Shown here one piece after another: positions 17,621 through 27,395 of a DNA stretch of 32,003 nucleotides; the stretch's first letter is position 1; every line of letters starts with the position of its first letter. Source of the DNA: Leptolyngbyaceae cyanobacterium CSSed165cm_216 (GTDB taxonomy: Bacteria; Cyanobacteriota; Cyanobacteriia; Phormidesmidales; Phormidesmidaceae); the NCBI GenBank assembly GCA_007135385.1, contig SLIY01000224.1, forward strand, positions 1-32,003. Reading direction: 5' to 3'. The position numbers were made by a program, and so were the translations under genes. The notes beneath the pieces are model-generated. The model did no database searches. It was not told the DNA's origin and saw only the letters and a list, made by a program, of their open reading frames with translations.

Positions 17621-19606
17621 CTAGAAACTCAACCTTAGCCCCTGCCGCACCATAGCTTGCTGTAGCTGGCCCATGGCCCCAGCAGGCACAATACTGGGGG
17701 GGGTACTCACCGGGGCATCCGTGGCCATTAGCCAGCTGGCTGTGACCCCAGCCGCCGCCCCCACCTGCCATTCGCCATAGTGAATCCGAGTGGAGGCATT
17801 GGCGATATGAGTGGCCGCCATCGCCTTGCCACCGATCAACAGGTTATCTACCCCCTGGGGGATCAAGCTTTCTAGGGGAATTTGAATCGGGCGGACCCGG
17901 GGCTCTTGAGCTGGGGCACTAACCGCATCCCCAGAGGGGCCCCAATTGCGGTATCGGCAGCCGTGGATGTCGATAGCGTAGTGGGTGGTGCCCACACTGG
18001 TGGAGGCAAAGTTGCGCTGTTCAGGAAAGTCATAGCGCAGATCATTCTCCCGCAGCATAAACGCCTCCTGCCCGTAGGCGGAGCGGCCTAAGATCCGTCG
18101 CCCTTCGCGAAAGTAGGGCACCATGCTGAGCCCAGAGAGGGTGCCCATCGGGCTGTCAGGACCATACAGATAAGTCAGAGGGTAGTCGGGGGAAACCTGG
18201 GTTTCCAGCAGCCAGCGGGCAAACATCAGGGCATGCTCTTCAGCAAATTTCAGGGCCGACTGAGACACGCCCCCCATCCAGTTCTGGTACTGACCTGAGG
18301 CCGCCAGTTCGTGGTCCTTCAAAATCACTGGCGGATCCATCCAATTCCAATCGTTGCCTCGGGTCCAATTGATCATGGAAATATCGCCTCGGGCTGGGGT
18401 GCCAGTGTGAGGATTATTGCGGGTTTGGCTGACAATCCGGCGATAGTGAAAAACACTCTTGCCGCTAAAGAAGGGAAACCCTTCTAGATCGAACACCGAT
18501 TGGTGTTCGTGTAACCCGTAGGTGGTCCCTAGACGCGACAGGGCGGCTAGACTGTCACCGCCATCGTCATGGATGGCCAGGCCAAAGGTGTAGGTAAAAG
18601 CTTGGGTGCAATCAGGGTTGTCAAAGGCGGCGGCGTTAGGTTCCCCTGTGGTTTCCCGAGATTCAGACCCCAGGCGGTAGGGGACCTGGGCCCAGGCCAC
18701 TAATTCCCCGGTATCAGTGGCATCGATCACCATCATCGATTGTCCTGGGGGTGGCTGTAGCTTGACTGGAGACTTGTCGAAGTTGTCAGTCGGCGACCAG
18801 CTATACCAATCGGCCAGTTCGGCTGACAGTCGCCCTTTAGGGTAGTAGTTAGGATCTCGGGGGGTACGTTGAACCCCATAGACGACCGTAATATGGCGTC
18901 CGGTGGCATCAAATTCCGCCCCTTTGAAGGCGGTCATGGTAGCCCAGCGGCTGTCTGGGGAGGCCTGATGGGCTGATTGCAACAGTTGCTCTGAAGCGGC
19001 AGCACCAGCGATCGGTGAAAAGCAGAGCCCACCCACCCAGCAGCTGTTCAGGTCGGCTACGGTGCGAGCGCTACCGCCTGGGCTCCAGGCTGGTAATGGC
19101 ACCGGCTGCTGCTTGATCAGTTGGCGAAATCGCAGCCAACTGGGGGAAAAGCTATTGCTTAACCGCATCCGCAGGGACTCGTCTAAGGCCGATACCCCTT
19201 GGGCACTGATTTGTCCCCCCAGCCAGGGGGCAACCTCGATTAAACAGGTCTGGGCACCGCCAGCCATCGCATGGGCGGCAGCGGCGATCCCGCCAAGGGA
19301 ACCTCCGACTACTACCACCTGGCACTCCCAAACATCGACCGTAGCAGGAATGGGGTTGAGCTGGGGACGACCATTCAAGGCCAGGGGCTGGGGCAGCCGT
19401 GCCCCTCTCACCACTGGCTCTAGATGGGTGTTGTTGCCACCCTGGGATACTTCGGATGCAGAGTCAGAGGCGGTCAGACCCACCAAGGCTCCAAACGCAA
19501 ACATGCCTGCCGCCAAAATAGAGAGTTTTTTTGCTTGATGCGATCGCCGGTTACCTTTCACAGTTGGTCTCTCCGTGTCCCCTAACAAGTGCCACGGTTG
19601 TAGCAC
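17621..19606 (-). CDS. FAD-dependent oxidoreductase with N-terminal signal/anchor
   Basis: CQVVVVGGSLGGIAAAAHAMAGGAQTCLIEVAPWLGGQISAQGVSALDE; C-terminal DNLLIGGKAMAATHIANASTRIHYGEWQVGAAAG. Confidence 0.9.
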   Translation of the reverse strand: MLQPWHLLGDTERPTVKGNRRSHQAKKLSILAAGMFAFGALVGLTASDSASEVSQGGNNTHLEPVVRGARLPQPLALNGRPQLNPIPATVDVWECQVVVVGGSLGGIAAAAHAMAGGAQTCLIEVAPWLGGQISAQGVSALDESLRMRLSNSFSPSWLRFRQLIKQQPVPLPAWSPGGSARTVADLNSCWVGGLCFSPIAGAAASEQLLQSAHQASPDSRWATMTAFKGAEFDATGRHITVVYGVQRTPRDPNYYPKGRLSAELADWYSWSPTDNFDKSPVKLQPPPGQSMMVIDATDTGELVAWAQVPYRLGSESRETTGEPNAAAFDNPDCTQAFTYTFGLAIHDDGGDSLAALSRLGTTYGLHEHQSVFDLEGFPFFSGKSVFHYRRIVSQTRNNPHTGTPARGDISMINWTRGNDWNWMDPPVILKDHELAASGQYQNWMGGVSQSALKFAEEHALMFARWLLETQVSPDYPLTYLYGPDSPMGTLSGLSMVPYFREGRRILGRSAYGQEAFMLRENDLRYDFPEQRNFASTSVGTTHYAIDIHGCRYRNWGPSGDAVSAPAQEPRVRPIQIPLESLIPQGVDNLLIGGKAMAATHIANASTRIHYGEWQVGAAAGVTASWLMATDAPVSTPPSIVPAGAMGQLQQAMVRQGLRLSF

Positions 19607-19709
19607 AGATAGCTAAACCCTAGACACCTTTTTAGCCAGTCTTGTCTCTGGCCCCAAGCGGTGACGGCAAACCTGATAAAGTAGCCAGAGGACTCCATCC
19701 CCTGCTGAC

Positions 19710-20126
19710 ATGAATACCGATTTTATTGCCCCTGGCCCAGGGGAATCCTTGTTATCGTCGTTCTCGGGTGCTCCAGGTGAGGGGTCCGCAGACGGAACGA
19801 CGAACCGGTTGAATATTGAGGATGTGCAGCGATATCTCAATCGGTCCCGGGCATCGGTCTATCGCTATGCCAATACGGATCCCGAACTGCTCAACCCGCC
19901 CTACGATCCCAAAAAATTGAATCCAGAGATCCGTCGTGATAAAGATGACCCTTTGGAATTTCACCCCCAGGAAGTCAGACGGTTTGCGGAGGAGGTCTTG
20001 GGCCTTAACCCGACTATTCAGGTGCAGCCCTCGGAAGAAACCGTGACTCAAACGTTAATGCGGCAAATTTTGCATGAGCTTCAAGCGATTCATCATTTGC
20101 TACAGGCCCAGCAGGATAAATCCTGA
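19710..20126 (+). CDS. Putative HTH (excisionase/MerR-like) protein
   Basis: LNIEDVQRYLNRSRASVYRYANTDPELLNPPYDP...FHPQEVRRFAEEVLGL. Confidence 0.65.
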   Translation: MNTDFIAPGPGESLLSSFSGAPGEGSADGTTNRLNIEDVQRYLNRSRASVYRYANTDPELLNPPYDPKKLNPEIRRDKDDPLEFHPQEVRRFAEEVLGLNPTIQVQPSEETVTQTLMRQILHELQAIHHLLQAQQDKS

Positions 20127-20647
20127 CAGGCAAAGTGTCCCACGGGTCAGTGCCCACCAGGGTGGAAATGGGATCACCGTCTCCCGCCTAAGGTTTCCTG
20201 CTCTCGGGTCGGCAAACCGTCATCCCCATCCCCTGGCCGGGAATGCTAATATAAATGGCTAATTGGTTGTGATTATGGTCGCGGGCTAGACGGTTACAGG
20301 AGCTACTGTTCATCCTAGGCAACGGGATGGCCTGGCCAAGATAGTCGCTGCATTGTGATTTGTCTAACGATTTATTTCTGAAGGATCTCTAAGATTGTCT
20401 GAGAACGTACCCATGGCAAATTGATCTAATTCCTATACCAGCCTCGGCGGCAAGCTCTTCTGCCCACAAAATAACTACTCATCGGCTGGTTTTGATGTAC
20501 CCCCTAAGCCCCATCGCCGCTAAGTAACGCCAACCTCAGCTTAGGTTGTCCGTTCTTTGGCCTGCTGTGGCCTTTCGTCAGCGCAGGGTTTTCATCACCT
20601 GCTGATGCCAACACTGCGTTCCTTGCTGCTTTCAGACACTTCACTGT

Positions 20648-20836
20648 ATGGATTCTGCCAGTCAACCTGATACCCCTGGAGGGGAACCTCCGAGTAAACT
20701 ATCGAGTTTGCTTGGTCTTGCGATCGCGATTCTGACCCTGACCTTACCCTTATTTATGGTGGCTCATTTCTCGACGGTCACCGGCGTTACACAGGATCCA
20801 GTCTTGTTTACAACGCCAGTCCCTGATCGGCGATAG
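20648..20836 (+). CDS. Small single-TM hypothetical protein
   Basis: 62 aa with LSSLLGLAIAILTLTLPLFMVAHF hydrophobic stretch. Confidence 0.5.
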   Translation: MDSASQPDTPGGEPPSKLSSLLGLAIAILTLTLPLFMVAHFSTVTGVTQDPVLFTTPVPDRR

Positions 20837-21030
20837 GGGTGTAGCCGTCGCCATGAGGGTTAGGACCTTTTTACTGATCCCTGAAGCGGGGGCTATACGC
20901 CAGTTCGCTGTCCCAGTCTTAGCTACAGACGGTCAATACTGTCCTAAGCGAACTGGCCAGCGCTATAAATTCCTGAAAAAGGGGCCACTGCCCCGTAAAA
21001 TACTCAAGTCTTTTCCATTGGAGTAGCGTT

Positions 21031-21540
21031 GTGGATTTATCCCGTATTCCTGCCCAACCAGAACCTGGGCTGATTAATGTGCTGGTAGAGATCCCGGCTG
21101 GCAGTAAAAACAAGTACGAGTTTGACAAAGACTTAAATGCTTTCATCCTTGACCGGGTGCTATTTTCGTCGGTGCAATACCCCTATGACTATGGCTTTGT
21201 GCCCAACACCCTAGCCGACGATGGTGATCCCCTCGACGGTATGGTGCTGATGGATCAACCCACCTTTCCTGGCTGCGTGATTGCGGCTCGCCCCATCGGT
21301 ATGCTGGAAATGATCGACGGCGGCGATCGCGATGAAAAGATTCTTTGCGTACCTGCCGAAGATCCCCGCTATGTCGAGGTGAAATCCCTAGATGACGTCG
21401 CGCCCCATCGGCTCGATGAAATTGCTGAGTTCTTTCGCTCTTACAAAAACTTAGAGAAGAAGGTCACCGAGATTTTGGGTTGGCAAAACGTCGATAAGGT
21501 GAAAGCCTTGGTTGACCAATGTGTGGCGGCGGCCAAATAG
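21031..21540 (+). CDS. ppa: Inorganic pyrophosphatase
   Basis: [51 protein letters not shown] start. Confidence 0.97.
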   Translation: MDLSRIPAQPEPGLINVLVEIPAGSKNKYEFDKDLNAFILDRVLFSSVQYPYDYGFVPNTLADDGDPLDGMVLMDQPTFPGCVIAARPIGMLEMIDGGDRDEKILCVPAEDPRYVEVKSLDDVAPHRLDEIAEFFRSYKNLEKKVTEILGWQNVDKVKALVDQCVAAAK

Positions 21541-21642
21541 CTCTAGGCACTGAGTGGCAGAGGTTGAGTAGGTCACCATTACACCTGCTCAACTAAGTTC
21601 TGTGATCAGATCCCTACCAGCTCGATTCCAATTCATAAATCA

Positions 21643-21674
21643 GGGGAGGCATTCGTTGACGTGAATGCCTCCCC
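21643..21674. terminator. Strong hairpin between convergent ppa and petF
   Basis: ggggaggcattc-gttgacgt-gaatgcctcccc: perfect 12-bp stem. Confidence 0.75.
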
Positions 21675-21939
21675 AATTGAGCTATGTCAGATTTTTAGCT
21701 AGCTAATGCCTTGCCACTATTCCAACTGATAGGGCAACAGCAACATTCAATTGCCAAGATACTTGCTACTGAAGCATCACCCTTCACCCTTTCACCAAGG
21801 GAACCAGAGAATAGACTATGACCCATCAATCCACAATTAGACCGACTATGGCTAAAGACAAACTAACTTAGAACATATCCGAAAATAACCTCAGCCTTTT
21901 GAGCTTATAGCCCAAAACAGCTAATTTTCGGAGACATTC

Positions 21940-22239
21940 TTAGTAAAGCTCTTCTTCTTGGTGAGTCATGATGGTGCAGTCAGAGGTGGGGTAGGCCACA
22001 CAGGTCAACACATACCCAGCCCCAATTTGATCATCATCTAAGAAAGATTGATCAGACTGATCAACGCTGCCAGCGGTGATTTTACCGGCACAGGTAGAAC
22101 AAGCGCCAGCGCGGCAGGAATAGGGCAAATCTAAACCTTGCTCTTCAGCAGCGTCCAGAATATAGGTGTCATCTTCAACTTCGATAGTTTGATTTAGCCC
22201 TTCTGATTCATTAACCAGCGTAACCTTATAGGTTGCCAT
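21940..22239 (-). CDS. petF: Photosynthetic [2Fe-2S] ferredoxin
   Basis: [54 protein letters not shown]...[22 protein letters not shown]. Confidence 0.97.
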   Translation of the reverse strand: MATYKVTLVNESEGLNQTIEVEDDTYILDAAEEQGLDLPYSCRAGACSTCAGKITAGSVDQSDQSFLDDDQIGAGYVLTCVAYPTSDCTIMTHQEEELY

Positions 22240-22491
22240 GATGCTATCCTCTCATCAAATACACATTGATCTCGATCTACAGAATGTCCCTGGAATAACG
22301 TTTCCAAGGCTTGTTCTAGATAGACCGGGCACATTTCTGATACTACGGGAAAACCTGAAGACTGTCTTGTATTTTTCCGGCCTGGCTGAACGGGATTCGT
22401 AATCAAACTCATAAGTTACTGATTGGTTTACTTATACCTATGTCAGGTTTTACCTTTCGATAGAGGTAACTGCGGTGTGATCACATCAAAC

Positions 22492-22524
22492 TAAAGGGCC
22501 ACCTACTTCAAGGTAGCCCTTTAT
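22492..22524. terminator. Hairpin with no annotated gene assigned
   Basis: aaagggccacc-tacttcaa-ggtagcccttt: 10 of 11 stem positions pair, followed by att. Confidence 0.5.
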
Positions 22525-22550
22525 TAGGGATTTTCAAGGGTTTCTATAGG

Positions 22551-22676
22551 GTGTACGGTGCAAGGTGTGAGGTGGGCGGTACAAGGTGCACGATGTACGG
22601 TGCAAGGTGTACGGTGCGCAGTTCAAGGTGTACAGTGCAAGGAAAAACCGTGCACCGCATACCGTACACCGCAAAC
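22551..22676. repeat. Degenerate heptamer array, 18 consecutive 7-nt units with polarity switch
   Basis: gtgtacg gtgcaag gtgtgag gtgggcg gtacaag gtgcacg atgtacg gtgcaag gtgtacg gtgcgca gttcaag gtgtaca gtgcaag gaaaaac cgtgcac cgcatac cgtacac cgcaaac. Confidence 0.9.
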
Positions 22677-22684
22677 TTAGCAAC

Positions 22685-22852
22685 CTACGAGGCCTTACGG
22701 CTAGTTTCTGCCAGCTGTAGGCTAAACTCTGCCTGGGTCAAAGTGGCCGCAATTTGACAGGCGGCCTCGGAAGATAACGTGGGCTGACTTTCGGCTAAAA
22801 AGTCGAGATAGCCCCGGAAGGTACTGATGATAATCTGCTTGTTTTGTAGCAT
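22685..22852 (-). CDS. Small hypothetical protein (55 aa), below the ORF-track cutoff
   Basis: MLQNKQIIISTFRGYLDFLAESQPTLSSEAACQIAATLTQAEFSLQLAETSRKAS, ATG to TAG; same strand and downstream of fabI. Confidence 0.6.
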   Translation of the reverse strand: MLQNKQIIISTFRGYLDFLAESQPTLSSEAACQIAATLTQAEFSLQLAETSRKAS

Positions 22853-22903
22853 GTCATCCTCTAACCGTTACCATTCAAAACTGTCGGATATGCTTAGCAT
22901 GCC

Positions 22904-23680
22904 CTACATCCCCATAATGCAATACCCAGAATCAACATAAAGAATTTGCCCGGTCATGCCGCTTGACAGGTCACTACATAAAAAGGCGGCAGTATTGCCC
23001 ACTTCAGTTTGGGTGACGGTGCGTTTTAGGGGAGCTACGGCTTCTACATGGTGAATCATGTCTAAAATGCCGCCCACCGCTGAAGAGGCCAAGGTACGGA
23101 TAGGTCCGGCAGAAATGCCATTCACCCGAATGTTATGGGCACCCAGTTCTGAGGCCAGATAACGCACGTTCATTTCCAAGGCCGATTTGGCAATGCCCAT
23201 GACGTTGTAGTTGGGTACAACCCGCGCCCCCCCCAAATAGGTCAGGGTAACAATACTACCGCCATCGGTCATCAGGGGCTTGGCGCCTCGGGCCAGGGTA
23301 ATTAACGAATAGGCACTGACATCAAGGGCGAGCTGGAAGCCCTGCCGGGAGGTGTTACTAAAGTCGCCAGCCAAATCATCACGATTCGCAAAGGCTAGAC
23401 AGTGAATTAGAATGTCGAGCTTGCCCCATTCTTGCTGGATGGTGTCAAATACGGCCTGTACCTGGGTTTCGTCTTGTACATTGCAGGGCAAAAATAGGCT
23501 GGGGCTGAGGGGGTCTACCAGGGTTTTCACCTTGCTTTCCATCTTCCCTTTTTCATCAGGCAAGTAGGTGACCCCCAGGGTGGCTCCAGCCTGATGGAGT
23601 TGCTGAGCAATGCCCCAGGCGATCGATCGATTATTGGCAATGCCCGTTACAAGGGCCTTTTTCCCAGTCAGGTCTAGCAT
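22904..23680 (-). CDS. fabI: Enoyl-[acyl-carrier-protein] reductase (NADH)
   Basis: MLDLTGKKALVTGIANNRSIAWGIAQQLHQAGA...YNVMGIAKSALEMNVRYLASELG...NGISAGPIRTLA. Confidence 0.97.
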   Translation of the reverse strand: MLDLTGKKALVTGIANNRSIAWGIAQQLHQAGATLGVTYLPDEKGKMESKVKTLVDPLSPSLFLPCNVQDETQVQAVFDTIQQEWGKLDILIHCLAFANRDDLAGDFSNTSRQGFQLALDVSAYSLITLARGAKPLMTDGGSIVTLTYLGGARVVPNYNVMGIAKSALEMNVRYLASELGAHNIRVNGISAGPIRTLASSAVGGILDMIHHVEAVAPLKRTVTQTEVGNTAAFLCSDLSSGMTGQILYVDSGYCIMGM

Positions 23681-23793
23681 GATTCTCGGTGATGATTCGC
23701 ATTTAGGAGTCTACGGGAATTTGGTACCGGTGAATAGGGGATAGCTCGATAGAATAGATAGGCTGAAAACGAACGTTGTGCTTCTTTCGACCT

Positions 23794-24567
23794 ATGGACG
23801 TTATCCCCGCGATCGATCTACTTGATGGGCGTTGTGTTCGCCTCTATCAGGGCGACTATGCTCAGTCCCAGGTGTTTGACGATAACCCGGTAGCGGTGGC
23901 TCGACAGTGGGTTGATCAGGGGGCTACCCGCCTGCATTTGGTTGACCTGGATGGGGCTAAGTCGGGGCAGCCCGAAAACTGGCAGGCGATTGAGGCAATT
24001 GTGCGAGCGGTGGATGTACCGGTGGAAGTGGGTGGGGGATTACGCGATCGCGATCGGGTGGCAGATTTATTTTCCCTGGGGGTTCGCTATGCCATTCTTG
24101 GTACCGCAGCTGTGGACAACCCGGAGCTAGTTAGTGACCTCAGCCAAGCATTCCCCGGTCAAATCATCGTGGGGATTGATGCTCGGGATGGTAAAGTCGC
24201 CACCCGAGGCTGGCTGGAAACCTCTGAGGTGGAAGCCATTACCCTAGCCCAACAGATGGAGCAACGGGGTGCCGCCGCCGTAGTCTACACCGATATTCAG
24301 CGGGATGGTACGCTCAAAGGCCCCAATATCGAAGCTCTACGGGCCATGGCAGAGGCGGTTTCGATGCCAGTGATCGCCTCTGGAGGGGTAGGTGCCCTGC
24401 GAGACCTCTTAAGGCTGCTACCCCTGGAAGCCCAGGGGGTGGCGGGGGTGATTGTGGGCCGTGCCCTGTATACCGGCGATGTAAGTTTGTCAGAAGCGGT
24501 ACGGGCGATTGGCAACGGTCGCTGGCAAGATGTGCCGCCGACCCTTGGCGGATCGGCGTTTGCTTAA
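23794..24567 (+). CDS. hisA: Phosphoribosylformimino-5-aminoimidazole carboxamide ribotide isomerase
   Basis: [60 protein letters not shown]. Start reset to the ATG at 23794. Confidence 0.97.
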   Translation: MDVIPAIDLLDGRCVRLYQGDYAQSQVFDDNPVAVARQWVDQGATRLHLVDLDGAKSGQPENWQAIEAIVRAVDVPVEVGGGLRDRDRVADLFSLGVRYAILGTAAVDNPELVSDLSQAFPGQIIVGIDARDGKVATRGWLETSEVEAITLAQQMEQRGAAAVVYTDIQRDGTLKGPNIEALRAMAEAVSMPVIASGGVGALRDLLRLLPLEAQGVAGVIVGRALYTGDVSLSEAVRAIGNGRWQDVPPTLGGSAFA

Positions 24568-25514
24568 GCCTGCCCTTCCTGGGATCGTTCTTGGCTGAGG
24601 GCAACGATGCTGACAACCACCAGCACCATGCCCACCATCTGTCGTAGCTGCAGACTCTCTTGCAGCAGAACCCAGGCGATCGCCACGGTAAACACCGGGT
24701 TACTGACGGCCACAATGGACATAGAAGCGGCCCGCACCAGATGAATGCCGATGTTATAGAACAGTTGGCCCAGGAGGGTCAGCCCTGCGGTCACCAGGCT
24801 CAGTAGCCATAGCAAACCCCACTGGCCAGGCGGCACATCGATCTGGATAACCAGCAAGCTGAGGGTCGATAGCAACGCCATCACGCCAAAGTTGATCAGG
24901 GTAAAGGGAACAGGATGGATCTGCCGGAAGCAGATCTGGGCCAGAACGCCCTGGAGCGAGTAGGCAACGCTGGCCCCTAATGCGGCCCCAACCCCCAGCC
25001 ACATGGCGTTACCGGTAGACCCCACAAAGCTTGGTACCACCAAGATACTGCCGCAAAGGACACCGACGGTGACGCCGAGCCGCAGCCAGGTGGGGCGACT
25101 GCCAAATACCCACCAAGATAATAGGCCAGTAATGACGGGGTGCATAAAGAAGAGCACCGTGGCCACCCCAGCCGGAATGCTGGCGATCGCAATAAATAGC
25201 AACGCCAGGGCTAGGTACAGAAAGCTACTGCTAATCAGTGACAGCTTCAGGGTGAGCCGCTGGGGGGGCTGGGTCAACTGACGTAAAGCCTTGGTGGTAG
25301 AGGGATATAACCGGTAAGACAGCAACACCACCGCTGGTAAAATCAGCACCGATCGCATCTGGAGCACTAAGAGGGAGTTAGCCAGGGTGGGGGGGATGAA
25401 CCCACCCCAGTCAACTTGTCCTAATAGGTTACTTTCTGAAAAAATCACACGCACGACAACATTTTGCAGGGCCAGGCACAGTGAGCCCAAGATCACAATC
25501 AGAAATCCCTGCAC
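24564..25514 (-). CDS. DMT superfamily (EamA-type) transporter
   Basis: About ten hydrophobic segments in two repeats; [65 protein letters not shown]. Confidence 0.9.
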   Translation of the reverse strand: MQGFLIVILGSLCLALQNVVVRVIFSESNLLGQVDWGGFIPPTLANSLLVLQMRSVLILPAVVLLSYRLYPSTTKALRQLTQPPQRLTLKLSLISSSFLYLALALLFIAIASIPAGVATVLFFMHPVITGLLSWWVFGSRPTWLRLGVTVGVLCGSILVVPSFVGSTGNAMWLGVGAALGASVAYSLQGVLAQICFRQIHPVPFTLINFGVMALLSTLSLLVIQIDVPPGQWGLLWLLSLVTAGLTLLGQLFYNIGIHLVRAASMSIVAVSNPVFTVAIAWVLLQESLQLRQMVGMVLVVVSIVALSQERSQEGQA

Positions 25515-25641
25515 ATCCTCGCTCCCGAATAAATGGCTATGACCAGCATAAACAAGCTCTAGGGGCCTGGGAACGGCGATTTGTCATTTTTCCCTGGCTG
25601 AGAAGAGATAGCGGATTTCACTCGGGTGAAGTACATCGTCG

Positions 25642-25682
25642 GGATCCCCCTGCCCCCCTTAACAAGAGGGGCAGGGGGATCC
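25642..25682. repeat. Long palindromic intergenic element (ggatccccctgcccc ... ggggcagggggatcc)
   Basis: Perfect 15-bp inverted repeat with 11-nt loop. Confidence 0.9.
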
Positions 25683-25735
25683 AGGACTCGGCCAAGGCAT
25701 ACCTCACTCAATCGGGAATCACTACATAGCCGCAG

Positions 25736-26431
25736 TTAGGCTACCGCCAGGGTCTTGAGGAGCCCTTGAAACATAGGCAGACCATCTGTGCCACCAACAA
25801 GCGCATCAGCGGCCCGTTCGGGATGGGGCATCAGACCCAGTACATTGCCCTGGCGGTTACAGATGCCGGCAATGTTATGGAGCGACCCATTGGGGTTTTG
25901 GGACTGATCGACAGAGCCGTCGAGACCACAGTAGCGAAAGACAATCTGATCATGGGCTTCTAGGTCCGCCAGGGTGGCGTCGTCGGCATAGTAGCAGCCC
26001 TCACCATGGGCAATGGGCAGGGTAATTATCTGGTGGGGATCATAGCCCTGGGTCCAAGGTCGGTCGGTGTGCTCTACCCGCAGGGGCACGCGATCGCAGA
26101 TAAACCGCATATCCCGATTGCGCATCAGCGCCCCAGGCAGCAGCCCCACCTCGGTCAGAATTTGAAAGCCATTGCAGATGCCCAGGACGGGCTTGCCCTG
26201 GTTAGCATGCGCTACCGTCGCCTGCATGGCGGGAGAAAATCGAGCGATCGCCCCACAACGCAGGTAGTCCCCGTAGCTAAACCCCCCAGGCACCACCACC
26301 ACATCGATATCGTCCAGGTCGCTGTCCTCGTGCCAGACCATGCGAGTGGGCTGCTGTAGGAGGTCGCGGGTCACATAGGCTACGTCGCGATCGCAGTTAG
26401 CACCAGGGAAGACAATGACGCCGAATTTCAT
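25736..26431 (-). CDS. purQ: Phosphoribosylformylglycinamidine synthase subunit PurQ
   Basis: MKFGVIVFPGANCDRDVAY, VVVPGGFSYGDYLRCGAIA, VLGICNGFQIL, GLMPHPERA. Start reset to the ATG at 26431. Confidence 0.97.
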   Translation of the reverse strand: MKFGVIVFPGANCDRDVAYVTRDLLQQPTRMVWHEDSDLDDIDVVVVPGGFSYGDYLRCGAIARFSPAMQATVAHANQGKPVLGICNGFQILTEVGLLPGALMRNRDMRFICDRVPLRVEHTDRPWTQGYDPHQIITLPIAHGEGCYYADDATLADLEAHDQIVFRYCGLDGSVDQSQNPNGSLHNIAGICNRQGNVLGLMPHPERAADALVGGTDGLPMFQGLLKTLAVA

Positions 26432-26470
26432 GGGGAAGGGGGGAGTAGGGGGATGGGGGAGAGTTGAGTT

Positions 26471-26561
26471 TACGGTTTGCGGCTTGCGGTTTGCGGCTTT
26501 TCCTTGCACCTTGCACCGCATACCGTTCACCTTGCACCTGACACCTGCTACCTGTCACCCA
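26471..26561. repeat. Second degenerate heptamer array, 13 consecutive 7-nt units with polarity switch
   Basis: tacggtt tgcggct tgcggtt tgcggct tttcctt gcacctt gcaccgc ataccgt tcacctt gcacctg acacctg ctacctg tcaccca; lies between purS and purQ. Confidence 0.9.
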
Positions 26562-26565
26562 CGCT

Positions 26566-26862
26566 TCAAGCGGTTGCCAAGGTTTGCAGTTCAAACCGAT
26601 AGTTCTCAATTACCGGGTTAGCTAAAAGCTGGTCGCACATGCGATCGAGTTGCTGGGTGGCAGCGGCTTCGGTATCTGCTTGCAGGGTGAGTTCGATGTA
26701 TTTACCAATGCGCACCTGATCCACATTGTCATAGCCCATGTGGGCCAGGCCAGATTGCACGGCAGTCCCGGCTGGGTCTAGTACCGACGGACGTAGGGTG
26801 ACGTAGATGCGAGCACTGTAGTGGGGCACAACGAACTCCAGCTGGGGGTAGAAAACCAGCAT
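26566..26862 (-). CDS. purS: Phosphoribosylformylglycinamidine synthase subunit PurS
   Basis: ARIYVTLRPSVLDPAGTAVQSGLAHMGYDNVDQVRIGKYIEL. Confidence 0.94.
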   Translation of the reverse strand: MLVFYPQLEFVVPHYSARIYVTLRPSVLDPAGTAVQSGLAHMGYDNVDQVRIGKYIELTLQADTEAAATQQLDRMCDQLLANPVIENYRFELQTLATA

Positions 26863-26931
26863 AAATCAATAGCCTCATTATCCTACCGTATCGGTGGGTT
26901 GATAAAATGGAGGCAAATCGAGTGATCCAGC

Positions 26932-27339
26932 ATGGTGCGACGAACCCGCAATCAAGACAAAATTTTGACCGCCTTAAAAGGGCTAGATCAGCCCATCTCT
27001 GCCCAAAGCCTATATATGCAGCTGCGGCAAGCGGGCCATTCTATGGGGCTAGCCACGGTCTACCGCTCCCTGGATGCTTTGAAATTGGAGGGGGCAGTGC
27101 AAATGCGCACCTTACCCTCGGGGGAGTCAGTTTACAGCCTGCCCCAGGAAGACCGCCATCACCTCACCTGCTTACAGTGCGGCAATACCATTGCCATTGA
27201 TGAATGCCCGGTGCACGACCTAGAACGTCAGCTCAACCAGGCCCATAAGTTCAAGATTTTCTATCACACCCTAGAGTTTTTTGGCCTTTGCCCCCAGTGC
27301 CAGGGCCAGATGGCCGTAGTGGAGTCGTCTGTGACTTAG
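26932..27339 (+). CDS. Fur family transcriptional regulator (Zur/FurB-like)
   Basis: ISAQSLYMQLRQAGHSMGLATVYRSLDALKLEGAV, HHHLTCLQCG-type and CPQCQG Cys pairs. Confidence 0.9.
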   Translation: MVRRTRNQDKILTALKGLDQPISAQSLYMQLRQAGHSMGLATVYRSLDALKLEGAVQMRTLPSGESVYSLPQEDRHHLTCLQCGNTIAIDECPVHDLERQLNQAHKFKIFYHTLEFFGLCPQCQGQMAVVESSVT

Positions 27340-27350
27340 GAGGCTGACGG

Positions 27351-27395
27351 CTGGTTGAACTCGGACTGGTTGAACTCGGACTGGTTGAACTCGGA
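27351..27395 (+). repeat. 15-bp tandem repeat, three perfect copies (ctggttgaactcgga)
   Basis: 27351-27365, 27366-27380, 27381-27395 identical; starts 12 bp after the Fur-family stop. Confidence 0.95.

Noticed and set aside
20600-20640. SRP (4.5S) RNA suggested by ccttgctgctttcagac
   Set aside because: The conserved GGAAGGAAGCAGCC core is not present on either strand.
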